Below are positions 27,582 to 35,760 of a stretch of DNA of 64,000 nucleotides, piece after piece. The notes beneath the pieces are model-generated. The model did no database searches and was not told the origin of the DNA. It was given only the letters and a program-made list of their open reading frames with translations. A program made the position numbers and the translations under genes. The number at the start of each line of letters is the position of its first letter. Within the stretch, counting starts at the first letter, position 1. Source of the DNA: an uncultured Winogradskyella sp. (lineage in GTDB: Bacteria; Bacteroidota; Bacteroidia; Flavobacteriales; Flavobacteriaceae); contig NZ_CANMCZ010000002.1 in NCBI RefSeq assembly GCF_947496485.1, forward strand, positions 494,935-558,934, written 5' to 3'.

Positions 27582-28532
27582 ATGGATAGAATACCTAGTG
27601 TAGATTTAAAGGACTTCATTTCTGATGATCCTAAACGAAAGCAAAAGTTTATAGATGAAATAGGAAAAGCTTACGAAGATATTGGTTTTGTGGCATTGAA
27701 AGGTCACTTTCTAGATGACGAATTAGTTGATAATTTATATGGTGAAGTTAAGAATTTCTTTAACCTACCTTTAGAAACTAAAGAAAGTTATGAAATTCCG
27801 GGAATTGGTGGTCAACGTGGTTATGTTTCTTTTGGTAAAGAAAGTGCTAAAGGCAAAAAAGAAGGGGATTTAAAAGAGTTCTGGCATTTTGGACAATACG
27901 TTGAAGATGATGAAGAGCGCAGAAAAGAATACCCAGAAAATGTAGAAGTTAAAGAATTGCCAGAGTTTAATAAAGTTGGTAAGCAAACCTATGCCATGCT
28001 AGAGAAAACCGCAAAATATGTTTTGCGTGCATTAGCTTTGCATTTAGATTTAGAAGAGACTTATTTTGATAATTATATCCACAACGGAAACTCTATTTTA
28101 AGACCAATTCATTATCCGCCAATTACTTCAGAACCTAAAAATGCTGTTAGAGCCGCTGCTCATGGGGATATTAACCTTATCACTCTATTAATGGGTGCCC
28201 AAGGTCGCGGTTTACAAGTACAACGTAATGATGGTGAATGGATAGATGCTATTGCTGAACCAGATGAATTAATGATTAATGTGGGTGATATGTTGTCAAG
28301 ACATTCTAACAATAAATTAAAATCTACAATACACCGTGTTATTAATCCACCACGCGAACTTTGGGGAACATCTCGCTATTCAATTCCATTTTTTATGCAT
28401 CCAATTAGTGAAATGAAATTAGATGTTTTAGAAAGTTGTATCGATGATGATAATCCGAAACAATTTGAAGATATCACAGCAGGCGAGTTTTTAAACGAGC
28501 GATTAATTGAACTTGGACTGATAAAGAAATAG
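27582..28532 (+). CDS. 2-oxoglutarate/Fe(II)-dependent dioxygenase, isopenicillin N synthase-like
   Basis: 316 residues from the ATG at 27582 (the upstream TTG at 27549 lies inside the putative promoter). The N-terminal DIOX_N-like part (IPSVDLKDF, DIGFVALKGH) and the 2OG-Fe(II) core are present. Iron ligands are in AAAHGDINLITLL (H and D) and STIHRVINPP (H); the 2OG-binding RYSIPFF follows. Length matches the family. Substrate unknown. In plants and bacteria such enzymes hydroxylate or cyclise small metabolites; nothing nearby names the substrate. Confidence 0.85.
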   Translation: MDRIPSVDLKDFISDDPKRKQKFIDEIGKAYEDIGFVALKGHFLDDELVDNLYGEVKNFFNLPLETKESYEIPGIGGQRGYVSFGKESAKGKKEGDLKEFWHFGQYVEDDEERRKEYPENVEVKELPEFNKVGKQTYAMLEKTAKYVLRALALHLDLEETYFDNYIHNGNSILRPIHYPPITSEPKNAVRAAAHGDINLITLLMGAQGRGLQVQRNDGEWIDAIAEPDELMINVGDMLSRHSNNKLKSTIHRVINPPRELWGTSRYSIPFFMHPISEMKLDVLESCIDDDNPKQFEDITAGEFLNERLIELGLIKK

Positions 28533-28540
28533 TTTTCAGT

Positions 28541-28610
28541 GTCTAGTCTCAGTCACTGCTTACTTACTGTAAACTAGAGACTGCGACTAAATACTGTGAC
28601 TGTAAACTGA
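28541..28610. repeat. Short intergenic imperfect inverted repeat
   Basis: The 82-bp gap holds TAGTCTCAGTC and, in reverse orientation, GACTGCGACTA (one mismatch), plus further CAGTCAC/GTGACTG pairs. It folds as an interrupted hairpin and is richer in CAGT/ACTG words than its surroundings. It may be a REP-like element. Confidence 0.45.
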
Positions 28611-28614
28611 ACAC

Positions 28615-28944
28615 ATGGATTTACAAGATCAATTAAAAAATCTTTTCCCTGACCATACACCAGAACCTACAGATTCATCTCAAGATTCCAAAGATAAGTT
28701 GTGGTTACAAGAAGAGCCTATTATTTGCAAATACGAAAAACGTAAAGGCAAACCAATAACTATTCTCGAAGGCTATACAGGTGCCACTGAAGATTTTAAA
28801 AAATTAGCAAAAGAATTAAAAACTAAACTTAGTGTTGGTGGCAGTTTTAAGGACGATAGAATAATCATTCAAGGCGATTATCGCGATAAGATTATGTCGA
28901 TTTTAAAAGAAAAAGGATTTAATGTAAAACGTGTTGGAGGTTAA
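28615..28944 (+). CDS. SUI1/eIF1-like translation initiation factor (YciH type)
   Basis: 109 residues. The SUI1 domain occupies the C-terminal two thirds: KRKGKPITILEGY, LAKELKTKLSVGGSFKD and a final IIIQGDYRDKIMSILKEKGF. Bacterial YciH proteins resemble eukaryotic eIF1 and may influence start-codon fidelity. The N-terminal 40 residues are polar and probably disordered. The DUF1835 gene follows after 6 bp, so they are likely co-transcribed. Confidence 0.88.
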   Translation: MDLQDQLKNLFPDHTPEPTDSSQDSKDKLWLQEEPIICKYEKRKGKPITILEGYTGATEDFKKLAKELKTKLSVGGSFKDDRIIIQGDYRDKIMSILKEKGFNVKRVGG

Positions 28945-28950
28945 TTTTTT

Positions 28951-29892
28951 ATGGGAAAACGCATACTTCATATTACCAATGGTAGTGTTCTAACGGAATA
29001 CTTAAGAGAACTCGATTTTACTGATGACATTCTAACTTGGCAAGAAATGTTATGCGAAGGACCGACAATACCTAAAATAGATTCTAAGGAATTCTTTGAT
29101 TTAAGAAGAGAGTTTTTAAAATCTTATTATGATATAGAAGTTAATTCTAAAGAGCTTCAAGATGAATTATCCAAATTAGATCAGGCAGATGAATATGATG
29201 AAATTAATTTGTGGTTTGAGTATGATTTGTTCTGTCATATCAATCTAATTGGTGTCATTAATTTACTACATCAAAAAGAAATCAACAAACCGTTATACCA
29301 TATTTGTAGCGGACGCGTAGAAGGTGAGAAAAATTTAAAAGCTTTAGGAGAATTGAGTCCTGAACAACTAAATTCTCACTACCGAAATAAAATACTTTTA
29401 ACACAAGATGATATTGATTTAACAATTGCTTTATGGCGCACCTATTGTGGCAAAGACCACAATATTTTAAAGCCATACATTGTTACAAAATCCAGTTTTA
29501 AATACATGACTAATTGCTTAAAGGCACATTTAAAACGCTTTCCTCATCAAAAAAGTGGACTTAGTGTACTAGAGGATAACATTCTTAGACTTGTTAGAGA
29601 TAATCAGATTAAATCATATCACCATCTCCTAGGTTATAGCCTTAATTATCAAGGTTATTATGGTTTTGGAGATACACAGATGAAACGTATTATTGATAAG
29701 CTTTCTATCTTTTTTGATGAATCTGAATCTGAATTAAAACTTAATAGAAAAGGACATAAAGCATTATTGAGGCAAAATAATTTTGCTGCTGAAATTGGTA
29801 ATGATATGTCTTATGGAGGTGTTGAACGCTTAGAATTTCAATTTAGTGTAGAGCAGAATAAACTGATTAAAACCATAATGAATGTCGATTAA
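28951..29892 (+). CDS. DUF1835 domain protein
   Basis: 313 residues, no signal peptide. The N-terminus LHITNGSVLTEYL and LTWQEMLCEGPT are hallmarks of DUF1835, and a winged-helix-like C-terminal part follows (about 200-290). Function unknown. Its last 11 bp overlap the nucleoside phosphorylase gene, pointing to translational coupling. Confidence 0.8.
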   Translation: MGKRILHITNGSVLTEYLRELDFTDDILTWQEMLCEGPTIPKIDSKEFFDLRREFLKSYYDIEVNSKELQDELSKLDQADEYDEINLWFEYDLFCHINLIGVINLLHQKEINKPLYHICSGRVEGEKNLKALGELSPEQLNSHYRNKILLTQDDIDLTIALWRTYCGKDHNILKPYIVTKSSFKYMTNCLKAHLKRFPHQKSGLSVLEDNILRLVRDNQIKSYHHLLGYSLNYQGYYGFGDTQMKRIIDKLSIFFDESESELKLNRKGHKALLRQNNFAAEIGNDMSYGGVERLEFQFSVEQNKLIKTIMNVD

Positions 29893-30754
29893 AGATTCAG
29901 AATTAATACTAAATCCAGATGGTAGTGTTTACCACTTAAATCTAAAGCCTGAAGATATCTCAGACACCATCATATTTGTTGGTGACCAAGATCGAGTTGA
30001 AAAAATAACTAAACATTTTGACAGTGTAGAGTTTAGTACTCAAAAACGCGAATTTAAGACTCAAACAGGTTATTATAAAGATAGACGTATTACAGTCTTA
30101 TCTACTGGAATTGGACCTGATAACATAGATATAGTATTGAACGAACTCGATGCCTTGGTTAACATTGATTTAAATACTCGCAAACCTAAAACTGAGTTAA
30201 CGAGTTTAAACATTATTAGAATCGGTACGTCAGGTTCACTACAGGCAGATATACCTGTAGATGGTTTTGTAATGAGTACGCATGGATTAGATATAAATGG
30301 TATGTTACATTTTTATCAAATAGATGGTATAAGTAATCCAGAAATAGAAGATGCATTTATAAAACATACCAATTGGGATAAGAATAAAGCTAGACCGATT
30401 ATCATTAATAACAGTAAGTATTTAGAAAAATATTTTGAAAGTGAAAAGATATTTAAAGGTATGACAGGGACAGCTGGCGGCTTTTATGGACCACAAGGAA
30501 GGGTTCTAAGATTACCACTTCATGATCCTACATTGAATTCAAAATTGGACAATTTTAGTTATAAAAATTTCAGAATTACAAATTTTGAAATGGAGACTTC
30601 TGTAATTTATGGATTGTCTAAGTTATTAGGACACGAAGCATTGTCTTTAAATGCCATTATTGCGAATAGAGCAAATGGTGATTTTAGTAAAGATCCAAAA
30701 AAGACTATAGAAAAATTAATTTTATATGCCCTAGAGCGTATTGTGAATATTTAG
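29882..30754 (+). CDS. Nucleoside phosphorylase, PNP/UDP family (uridine phosphorylase-like)
   Basis: 290 residues. The fold-typical segments are IIFVGDQDRVEKI (phosphate-binding GD), STGIGPDNIDIVL, IRIGTSGSLQADI and ITNFEMETSVIYGL, the last holding the purine/pyrimidine-site Glu-Met-Glu. It would split a nucleoside with phosphate to base and ribose-1-phosphate in the cytoplasm. Base preference is not certain. It is coupled to the DUF1835 gene upstream and abuts the NMT1-like gene downstream. Confidence 0.87.
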   Translation: MSIKDSELILNPDGSVYHLNLKPEDISDTIIFVGDQDRVEKITKHFDSVEFSTQKREFKTQTGYYKDRRITVLSTGIGPDNIDIVLNELDALVNIDLNTRKPKTELTSLNIIRIGTSGSLQADIPVDGFVMSTHGLDINGMLHFYQIDGISNPEIEDAFIKHTNWDKNKARPIIINNSKYLEKYFESEKIFKGMTGTAGGFYGPQGRVLRLPLHDPTLNSKLDNFSYKNFRITNFEMETSVIYGLSKLLGHEALSLNAIIANRANGDFSKDPKKTIEKLILYALERIVNI

Positions 30755-31609
30755 ATGAAGAAAGTAAACATAGGAGGCGTACCAGAACATTTTAATTTAG
30801 CTTGGTATTTAACCCTTAAAAATGGCGAGTATAAAGCCGAAGGCATTAATCTTCGTTGGCACGACTATCATGGTGGTACTGGCGCTATGTGTAAAGGATT
30901 GCGTAGTGGAGATATAGACATAGCCGTTATTCTTACTGAAGGTATTATAAAAGATATCATAGATGGTAATCCATCAAAAATTGTTCAGACTTTTGTGGAA
31001 ACACCTTTAATTTGGGGAATTCATGTTGCCGAAGATTCAAAATTTAAAACTACGGCAGATATAAAAGGCACAAGAGCAGCGATTAGTAGATATGGCTCTG
31101 GCTCCCATCTTATGGCATATATTAATGCCAAAAATAATGATTGGAACTTAGACAAGGATTTAAAATTTGAAGTCATTAGAAATTTAGATGGAGCTGTTGA
31201 TGGACTTACTAACGGTGATGCAGACTACTTTATGTGGGAAAAATTTACCACCAAGCCTTTGGTAGATGATGGTATATTTAGACGTATAGATAACTGTCCT
31301 TCTCCTTGGCCATGCTTTGTTATTGCAGTGCGCGAAGAATTTATTGAAAATAATGAAGATGATTTAAAAACAATTTTAGATATTATTAATCAAACTACAT
31401 CAGAATTTAAATCTATTCCGAGAATTGATAAAACGATTGCTAATCGTTATGAACAAGAATTAGAAGATGTGCAAGAATGGTTATCCTTAACTGAATGGTC
31501 ACAAGAAGTCATAGATAAGAAAACCATTAAAAATGTACAGGAGCAACTTTTTGATTTAAATATAATTCCTAGAAAAGCGGACTATTCGGAACTAATTCAT
31601 AAAATTTGA
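30755..31609 (+). CDS. NMT1/THI5-like substrate-binding fold protein without signal peptide
   Basis: 284 residues. The periplasmic-binding-protein fold is recognised from VNIGGVPEHFNLAWYLTL, GTGAMCKGLRSGDIDIAVILTEG and KGTRAAISRYGSGSHLMAYI. It has no export signal and no transporter genes nearby, which suggests a cytoplasmic binding or enzymatic role. The THI5-like fold includes pyrimidine-synthesis enzymes and alkanesulfonate/taurine binders; which applies here is open. It starts directly after the phosphorylase stop. Confidence 0.8.
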   Translation: MKKVNIGGVPEHFNLAWYLTLKNGEYKAEGINLRWHDYHGGTGAMCKGLRSGDIDIAVILTEGIIKDIIDGNPSKIVQTFVETPLIWGIHVAEDSKFKTTADIKGTRAAISRYGSGSHLMAYINAKNNDWNLDKDLKFEVIRNLDGAVDGLTNGDADYFMWEKFTTKPLVDDGIFRRIDNCPSPWPCFVIAVREEFIENNEDDLKTILDIINQTTSEFKSIPRIDKTIANRYEQELEDVQEWLSLTEWSQEVIDKKTIKNVQEQLFDLNIIPRKADYSELIHKI

Positions 31610-31733
31610 ATACTATTTAATACTCAAAAAGTAAGAATTATACACTTTATCCTTATAACTTTTTCTATTTCAAAAATTTAATTATATTTGAGATAACTGA
31701 ATCTCAAGCTATTAATACAACTACCAGATTAAT

Positions 31734-31922
31734 ATGATTATTAACATAATTCTGATTTTATTTTCTTTAGTTGCATTCAACTTTTTATTATTAATTTTTA
31801 GTTGTAATAAAACACCTAAAAAGCTCGATAAAAGGAAACCACCTTTCGCAAAAGCAGAAAAAAAACCTACTACAGTTTCCACTCAATTACCGACGAGCCA
31901 ACTTGCTCCAACTGGGAGTTAG
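31734..31922 (+). CDS. Small single-span membrane protein (62 aa)
   Basis: A 62-residue ORF with a strongly hydrophobic N-terminus (about residues 2-24, ending FSC) and a basic, proline-rich tail ending QLAPTGS. It overlaps the convergent ung gene by 53 bp. I believe similar small proteins occur beside ung in related genomes, but that is memory, not a check. A lipobox is possible (LLIFSC). Confidence 0.55.
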   Translation: MIINIILILFSLVAFNFLLLIFSCNKTPKKLDKRKPPFAKAEKKPTTVSTQLPTSQLAPTGS

Positions 31923-32541
31923 TTTTACTAAAATGTTTATTTCCAAACCAATATCCTCTATTTGCACTCAATGGAGAGGGATGACCAGTTTCTAAAACAA
32001 AATTTTTAGATGTATCAATAAGTTTCTTTTTCTTTTTGGCAAATCCACCCCAAAGCAAAAAAACAACATTACTTTTTTCGTCACTTATTGTTTTAATTAC
32101 TACATCTGTAAATTGTTCCCAACCTTTGTTTTGGTGACTAGCTGCTTGATGAGCTCTAACTGTTAAAGTCGCATTTAAAAGAAGTACTCCTTGATCGGCC
32201 CATGGCATCAAATTCCCACTCTGTGGGTAATCAATACCTAAATCTTGTTCAATTTCTTTGAAAATATTAATCAGTGAAGGAGGATGATTAATGCCATCAT
32301 TTACTGAAAAACATAAACCATTGGCCTGACCAACACCATGATATGGATCTTGACCAATGATAACAACTTTAACATCATTAAAAGTGCAATGGTTGAAAGC
32401 ATTAAAAATATCAGAACCTTTAGGAAAACATTTATAAGTTTTATATTCTGATTTCACAAAATCAGCTAAATCTTTGAAATATGGTTTTTCAAATTCAGCT
32501 TGTAAATATGGTTTCCAACTTTGGTGAATATCAACGTTCAT
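31870..32541 (-). CDS. ung: Uracil-DNA glycosylase, family 1
   Basis: 223 residues from the ATG at 32541 (a TTG 9 bp upstream is less likely). The water-activating motif GQDPYHGVGQANGLCFSV and the DNA-binding leucine loop HPSPLSANRG are intact, and the length is normal for Ung. It removes uracil from DNA to start base excision repair. It is convergent with the small membrane protein gene, with overlapping 3' ends. Confidence 0.96.
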   Translation of the reverse strand: MNVDIHQSWKPYLQAEFEKPYFKDLADFVKSEYKTYKCFPKGSDIFNAFNHCTFNDVKVVIIGQDPYHGVGQANGLCFSVNDGINHPPSLINIFKEIEQDLGIDYPQSGNLMPWADQGVLLLNATLTVRAHQAASHQNKGWEQFTDVVIKTISDEKSNVVFLLWGGFAKKKKKLIDTSKNFVLETGHPSPLSANRGYWFGNKHFSKTNSQLEQVGSSVIEWKL

Positions 32542-32615
32542 TAATCTCAAATTTTGATCAAAAATAAGAATAACAAAAGGAATTTAAGGTATTAGGCATA
32601 TCTCAGTATTTACCC

Positions 32616-32623
32616 TAAATTTG
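32616..32623 (+). promoter_or_regulatory. Candidate -7 element for the MutS2-like gene
   Basis: TAAATTTG matches TAnnTTTG and lies 25 bp before the ATG at 32649. Confidence 0.4.
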
Positions 32624-32648
32624 CAACTCTTTAAACTAAAATTAAATC

Positions 32649-34811
32649 ATGATACGTATTCATGAAAAAACTTTAAAAGACCTTGAGTTTTTTACAGTTT
32701 TAAATCAAGTCAGCGAGCATACCATTACAACTTTGGGTAACAAAGCCGTATTGAGTATACTACCTATTGAGTCAGAAGAACAACTTCTACTTGAGCTTGA
32801 TTACGTTAATGAATATCTGTCATCCTTTGATAATGATAACAGAATTCCTAATCATGGATTTGAAACTATAGCTAAAGAGTTAAAGCTTCTTAAAATAGAA
32901 AATACGTATCTCGAAGTTTCTAGTTTTCAAAAATTGGTAAGCATCTCATTAACTACTAATTCTATTTTAAAGTTTTTAGAAAAATTTAATGAGTATTACC
33001 CAAACCTTAGTCTATATAGCAAGAATATAGAAATCACAAAAGCTATTATAGAACAAGTTGATGTTGTTGTAGACCGCTTTGGTGACATAAAAGATGATGC
33101 GTCACCTCTACTTTCTGAATTGCGACAATCTATCAACAAATTAAAAGGTAAGATTAATAGTAGTTTTTCTTCAGCATTAAACACTTATCATAAGTTAGAA
33201 TATCTAGATGACATTAGAGAATCTGTTGTGGACAATAAACGCGTACTCGCCGTTAAAGCGATGTATCGCCGAAAAGTAAAAGGTGCCATAATGGGTGGAA
33301 GCAAAACTGGAAGTATTGTTTACATAGAACCCGAAACCACACTCCAATATTCTAGAGAACTCAATAACTTAGAGTACGAAGAGAAAGAAGAAGTTATAAA
33401 GATTTTAAAAGAACTTACAGATTATATTCGCACATTCTTACCACTTTTAAAAAACTATCAAGACTTTCTCACCAAAATAGATGTCATTTCTGCAAAGGCA
33501 AAGTATGCAAAAAGCATCAATGCTATTTTACCAGAATTTTCAAAAGAACGGAGTATGTATTTGCGAGATGCTTATCATCCTCTACTCTATTTAACTAATA
33601 AAGAAAAAGGCGAAAAGACATTTCCGCAAACTATAGGGTTAGAAAAGAGCAGTAGAATTATTGTGATTTCCGGACCAAATGCTGGAGGTAAAAGTATTAC
33701 CTTGAAAACAGTTGGTTTACTACAAACGATGATACAAAGCGGTATGCTAATTCCTGTACATGAGCGTAGCAAAGTTTGTTTGTTTGATCGAATTCTTAGT
33801 GATATTGGTGATAATCAATCCATAGAAAATCATTTAAGTACTTATAGTTATCGCTTAAAGCAGATGAATTACTTCTTGAGAAAGTGCAATTCTAAGACCT
33901 TATTCTTAATTGATGAGTTTGGTACAGGAAGTGATCCAGAGCTTGGTGGTGCTTTAGCTGAAACTTTTTTAGAAGTTTTTTATGAACGTGAAGCTTTTGG
34001 TATCATAACAACCCATTACTCTAACTTAAAGCTTTTGGCTAATGAGTTACCTTACATGCAAAATGCTAATATGCTATTTAATGAGCGGAGCTTAGAACCT
34101 ATGTACAAATTGGTTACCGGACAAGCAGGAAGCTCTTTTACTTTTGAGGTAGCTCAGAAGAACGGGATTCCTTATAGCTTAATCAACAAGTCTAAAAAGA
34201 AAATTGAACGTGGCAAAGTAAGGTTTGATGCCACTATTGCAAAGCTTCAAAAGCAAAGAAGTCGATTAGAAAAAACTGAACAATCACTTAAGGTAAACGA
34301 AAAGAAGAAGCTCTCTGAAGCAGAAAAACTGGAAGAAACCAATGTAAAAATTCAAAAAAAGCTAGAAAGCTTTCAAGAATTATATGATAGTAATCAACGC
34401 TTAATTTACTTAGGACAAAAAGTAAATGATCTTGCCGAAAAATTTCAGGATAATAAGAAAAAGCGAGAGTTGATGGCTGAGTTGTTCAGACTCGTTCAAA
34501 TAGAAAACTCAAAACGCAAAAAAGTATCTGCAAAACAAAAACGTGCTGAAAAAGCTAAAGAAAAGCAGATAAAACAAGAAGCTGAGAAAAAAGTAGAAGT
34601 TATCCGCAAAGAGAAAAAGGCTGCTAAAAAGAAAGAAGTTAAAGTAGAGAAGCCAAAACCAATTTTAAAAGTTGGTGATCGTGTGCGTATGCATGATGGT
34701 AAAGCTGTTGGCAGTATTGATTCAATAGAAAAAGGAAAAGCTAACGTTAATTATGGGATGTTTACAACTAACGTTAGCTTGGATTTATTAGAGTTGGTTG
34801 AGGCTAAATAA
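32649..34811 (+). CDS. MutS2-like ATPase lacking the Smr domain
   Basis: 720 residues. The MutS core is clear: the lever/clamp part (1-300), Walker A GPNAGGKS (342-349), Walker B DEFGTGSDPELGG (from D422) and TTHYSNLK. A long Lys/Glu coiled coil follows (about 510-660), then a small KOW-like end (VGDRVRMHDGKAVGSID). Canonical MutS2 proteins are about 780 residues and end in an Smr nuclease domain, which I cannot find. It may act in recombination control or, as shown for other MutS2 proteins, on collided ribosomes. Convergent with a lipoprotein gene 14 bp away. Confidence 0.88.
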   Translation: MIRIHEKTLKDLEFFTVLNQVSEHTITTLGNKAVLSILPIESEEQLLLELDYVNEYLSSFDNDNRIPNHGFETIAKELKLLKIENTYLEVSSFQKLVSISLTTNSILKFLEKFNEYYPNLSLYSKNIEITKAIIEQVDVVVDRFGDIKDDASPLLSELRQSINKLKGKINSSFSSALNTYHKLEYLDDIRESVVDNKRVLAVKAMYRRKVKGAIMGGSKTGSIVYIEPETTLQYSRELNNLEYEEKEEVIKILKELTDYIRTFLPLLKNYQDFLTKIDVISAKAKYAKSINAILPEFSKERSMYLRDAYHPLLYLTNKEKGEKTFPQTIGLEKSSRIIVISGPNAGGKSITLKTVGLLQTMIQSGMLIPVHERSKVCLFDRILSDIGDNQSIENHLSTYSYRLKQMNYFLRKCNSKTLFLIDEFGTGSDPELGGALAETFLEVFYEREAFGIITTHYSNLKLLANELPYMQNANMLFNERSLEPMYKLVTGQAGSSFTFEVAQKNGIPYSLINKSKKKIERGKVRFDATIAKLQKQRSRLEKTEQSLKVNEKKKLSEAEKLEETNVKIQKKLESFQELYDSNQRLIYLGQKVNDLAEKFQDNKKKRELMAELFRLVQIENSKRKKVSAKQKRAEKAKEKQIKQEAEKKVEVIRKEKKAAKKKEVKVEKPKPILKVGDRVRMHDGKAVGSIDSIEKGKANVNYGMFTTNVSLDLLELVEAK

Positions 34812-34825
34812 AAACTTCATTTAAA

Positions 34826-35374
34826 CTACAAACGTGTAATTGTGTATACTACTTCAACATGTTGCCCGCCACTTTCTTTAAACTGAAGTATAAATTCTTG
34901 TGTTTCAGTAATAGTTAACAAATCGATAGTGACATTGATATCGCCCATAAATTCATTAGGATTACTAGGAGACGAATCTACTTCAGTCATACTGCCTACC
35001 ATAGAAAAATAACTATAGTCGCGGTAATCTGGTGCAACAGTAAAAAAACCTCGAGAACCAAGCGTCACATCATCATAAGTTACATGTAAAGGATCATTAG
35101 CAGACTCATACAATAAAGTTTCAGTCTCTTGTGTAACATCGGTGTTTGAGCTTATTCGAGCCCTTATAACTCCAGCAATTTCAAGTCTACCACCTTCACC
35201 ATCCTTTATATCGGTCGCATACATTTTAACTAAATCGATCTGGAATGTAATTTCCGTTGGCTCATCTGACAAATTCTCTCCATCTTCTTCTGTAGAACAG
35301 CTAAAAAAGGATACGAATAAGATTACAAAAAAAGTTAGTACTACTCTTTTAAAAATAAAATCATTTGTTTTCAT
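34826..35374 (-). CDS. Lipoprotein, unknown function
   Basis: 182 residues with a signal peptide and lipobox (VSFFSC, Cys about residue 26), followed by the acidic STEEDGENLSDEPTE. The rest is predicted beta-sandwich (FQIDLVKMYATDIKD, MGDINVTIDLLTITET). No family recognised. Divergent from the TPR regulator gene and sharing a 386-bp upstream region with paired TGGACA repeats. Confidence 0.7.
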   Translation of the reverse strand: MKTNDFIFKRVVLTFFVILFVSFFSCSTEEDGENLSDEPTEITFQIDLVKMYATDIKDGEGGRLEIAGVIRARISSNTDVTQETETLLYESANDPLHVTYDDVTLGSRGFFTVAPDYRDYSYFSMVGSMTEVDSSPSNPNEFMGDINVTIDLLTITETQEFILQFKESGGQHVEVVYTITRL

Positions 35375-35760
35375 AATAAATATGTTTTTGTGGGTTTAAT
35401 TATTCTGTAGTGATCTTAGATTGGTAAGTCTGCAGCCTTATCCAAAATAAGACACCACAAAAATGTTTTTGTCGTTCTTCGACATGTCAAAACTAGAGAC
35501 CAAAACGCCTGGAATCTAATTTTGAGTATGGACAAACCATGGACATCATTATTGAAAAACCATATATTCTCAATCATATACACGAAACAAAAAATAATTT
35601 AAAATGCTTATAATCAATGATTTAAATATTTTAATTTTAATGTTTCTTGTGGACAATAGGTGGACAAGATGTTTTAGAAACTACCATAAACGGAAGTATC
35701 AATGTCCATGGCGTTTTAAATTTAGCTAACTTCGTTAGTATATAACTTTAATATCTAATC
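35375..35760. other. Gene-free divergent regulatory region
   Basis: 386 bp between a lipoprotein gene (-) and the TPR-HTH regulator (+). No ORF or RNA gene is visible. It contains the paired TGGACA elements listed separately. Confidence 0.5.
35529..35708. promoter_or_regulatory. Two TGGACA direct-repeat pairs with 11-bp period
   Basis: TGGACA at 35529 and 35540 (11 bp apart) and again at 35650 and 35661 (11 bp apart); the two pairs are 121 bp apart. An inverted copy (TGTCCA) is at 35703-35708. Paired direct repeats one helical turn apart are a common binding layout for dimeric response regulators. Confidence 0.5.
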
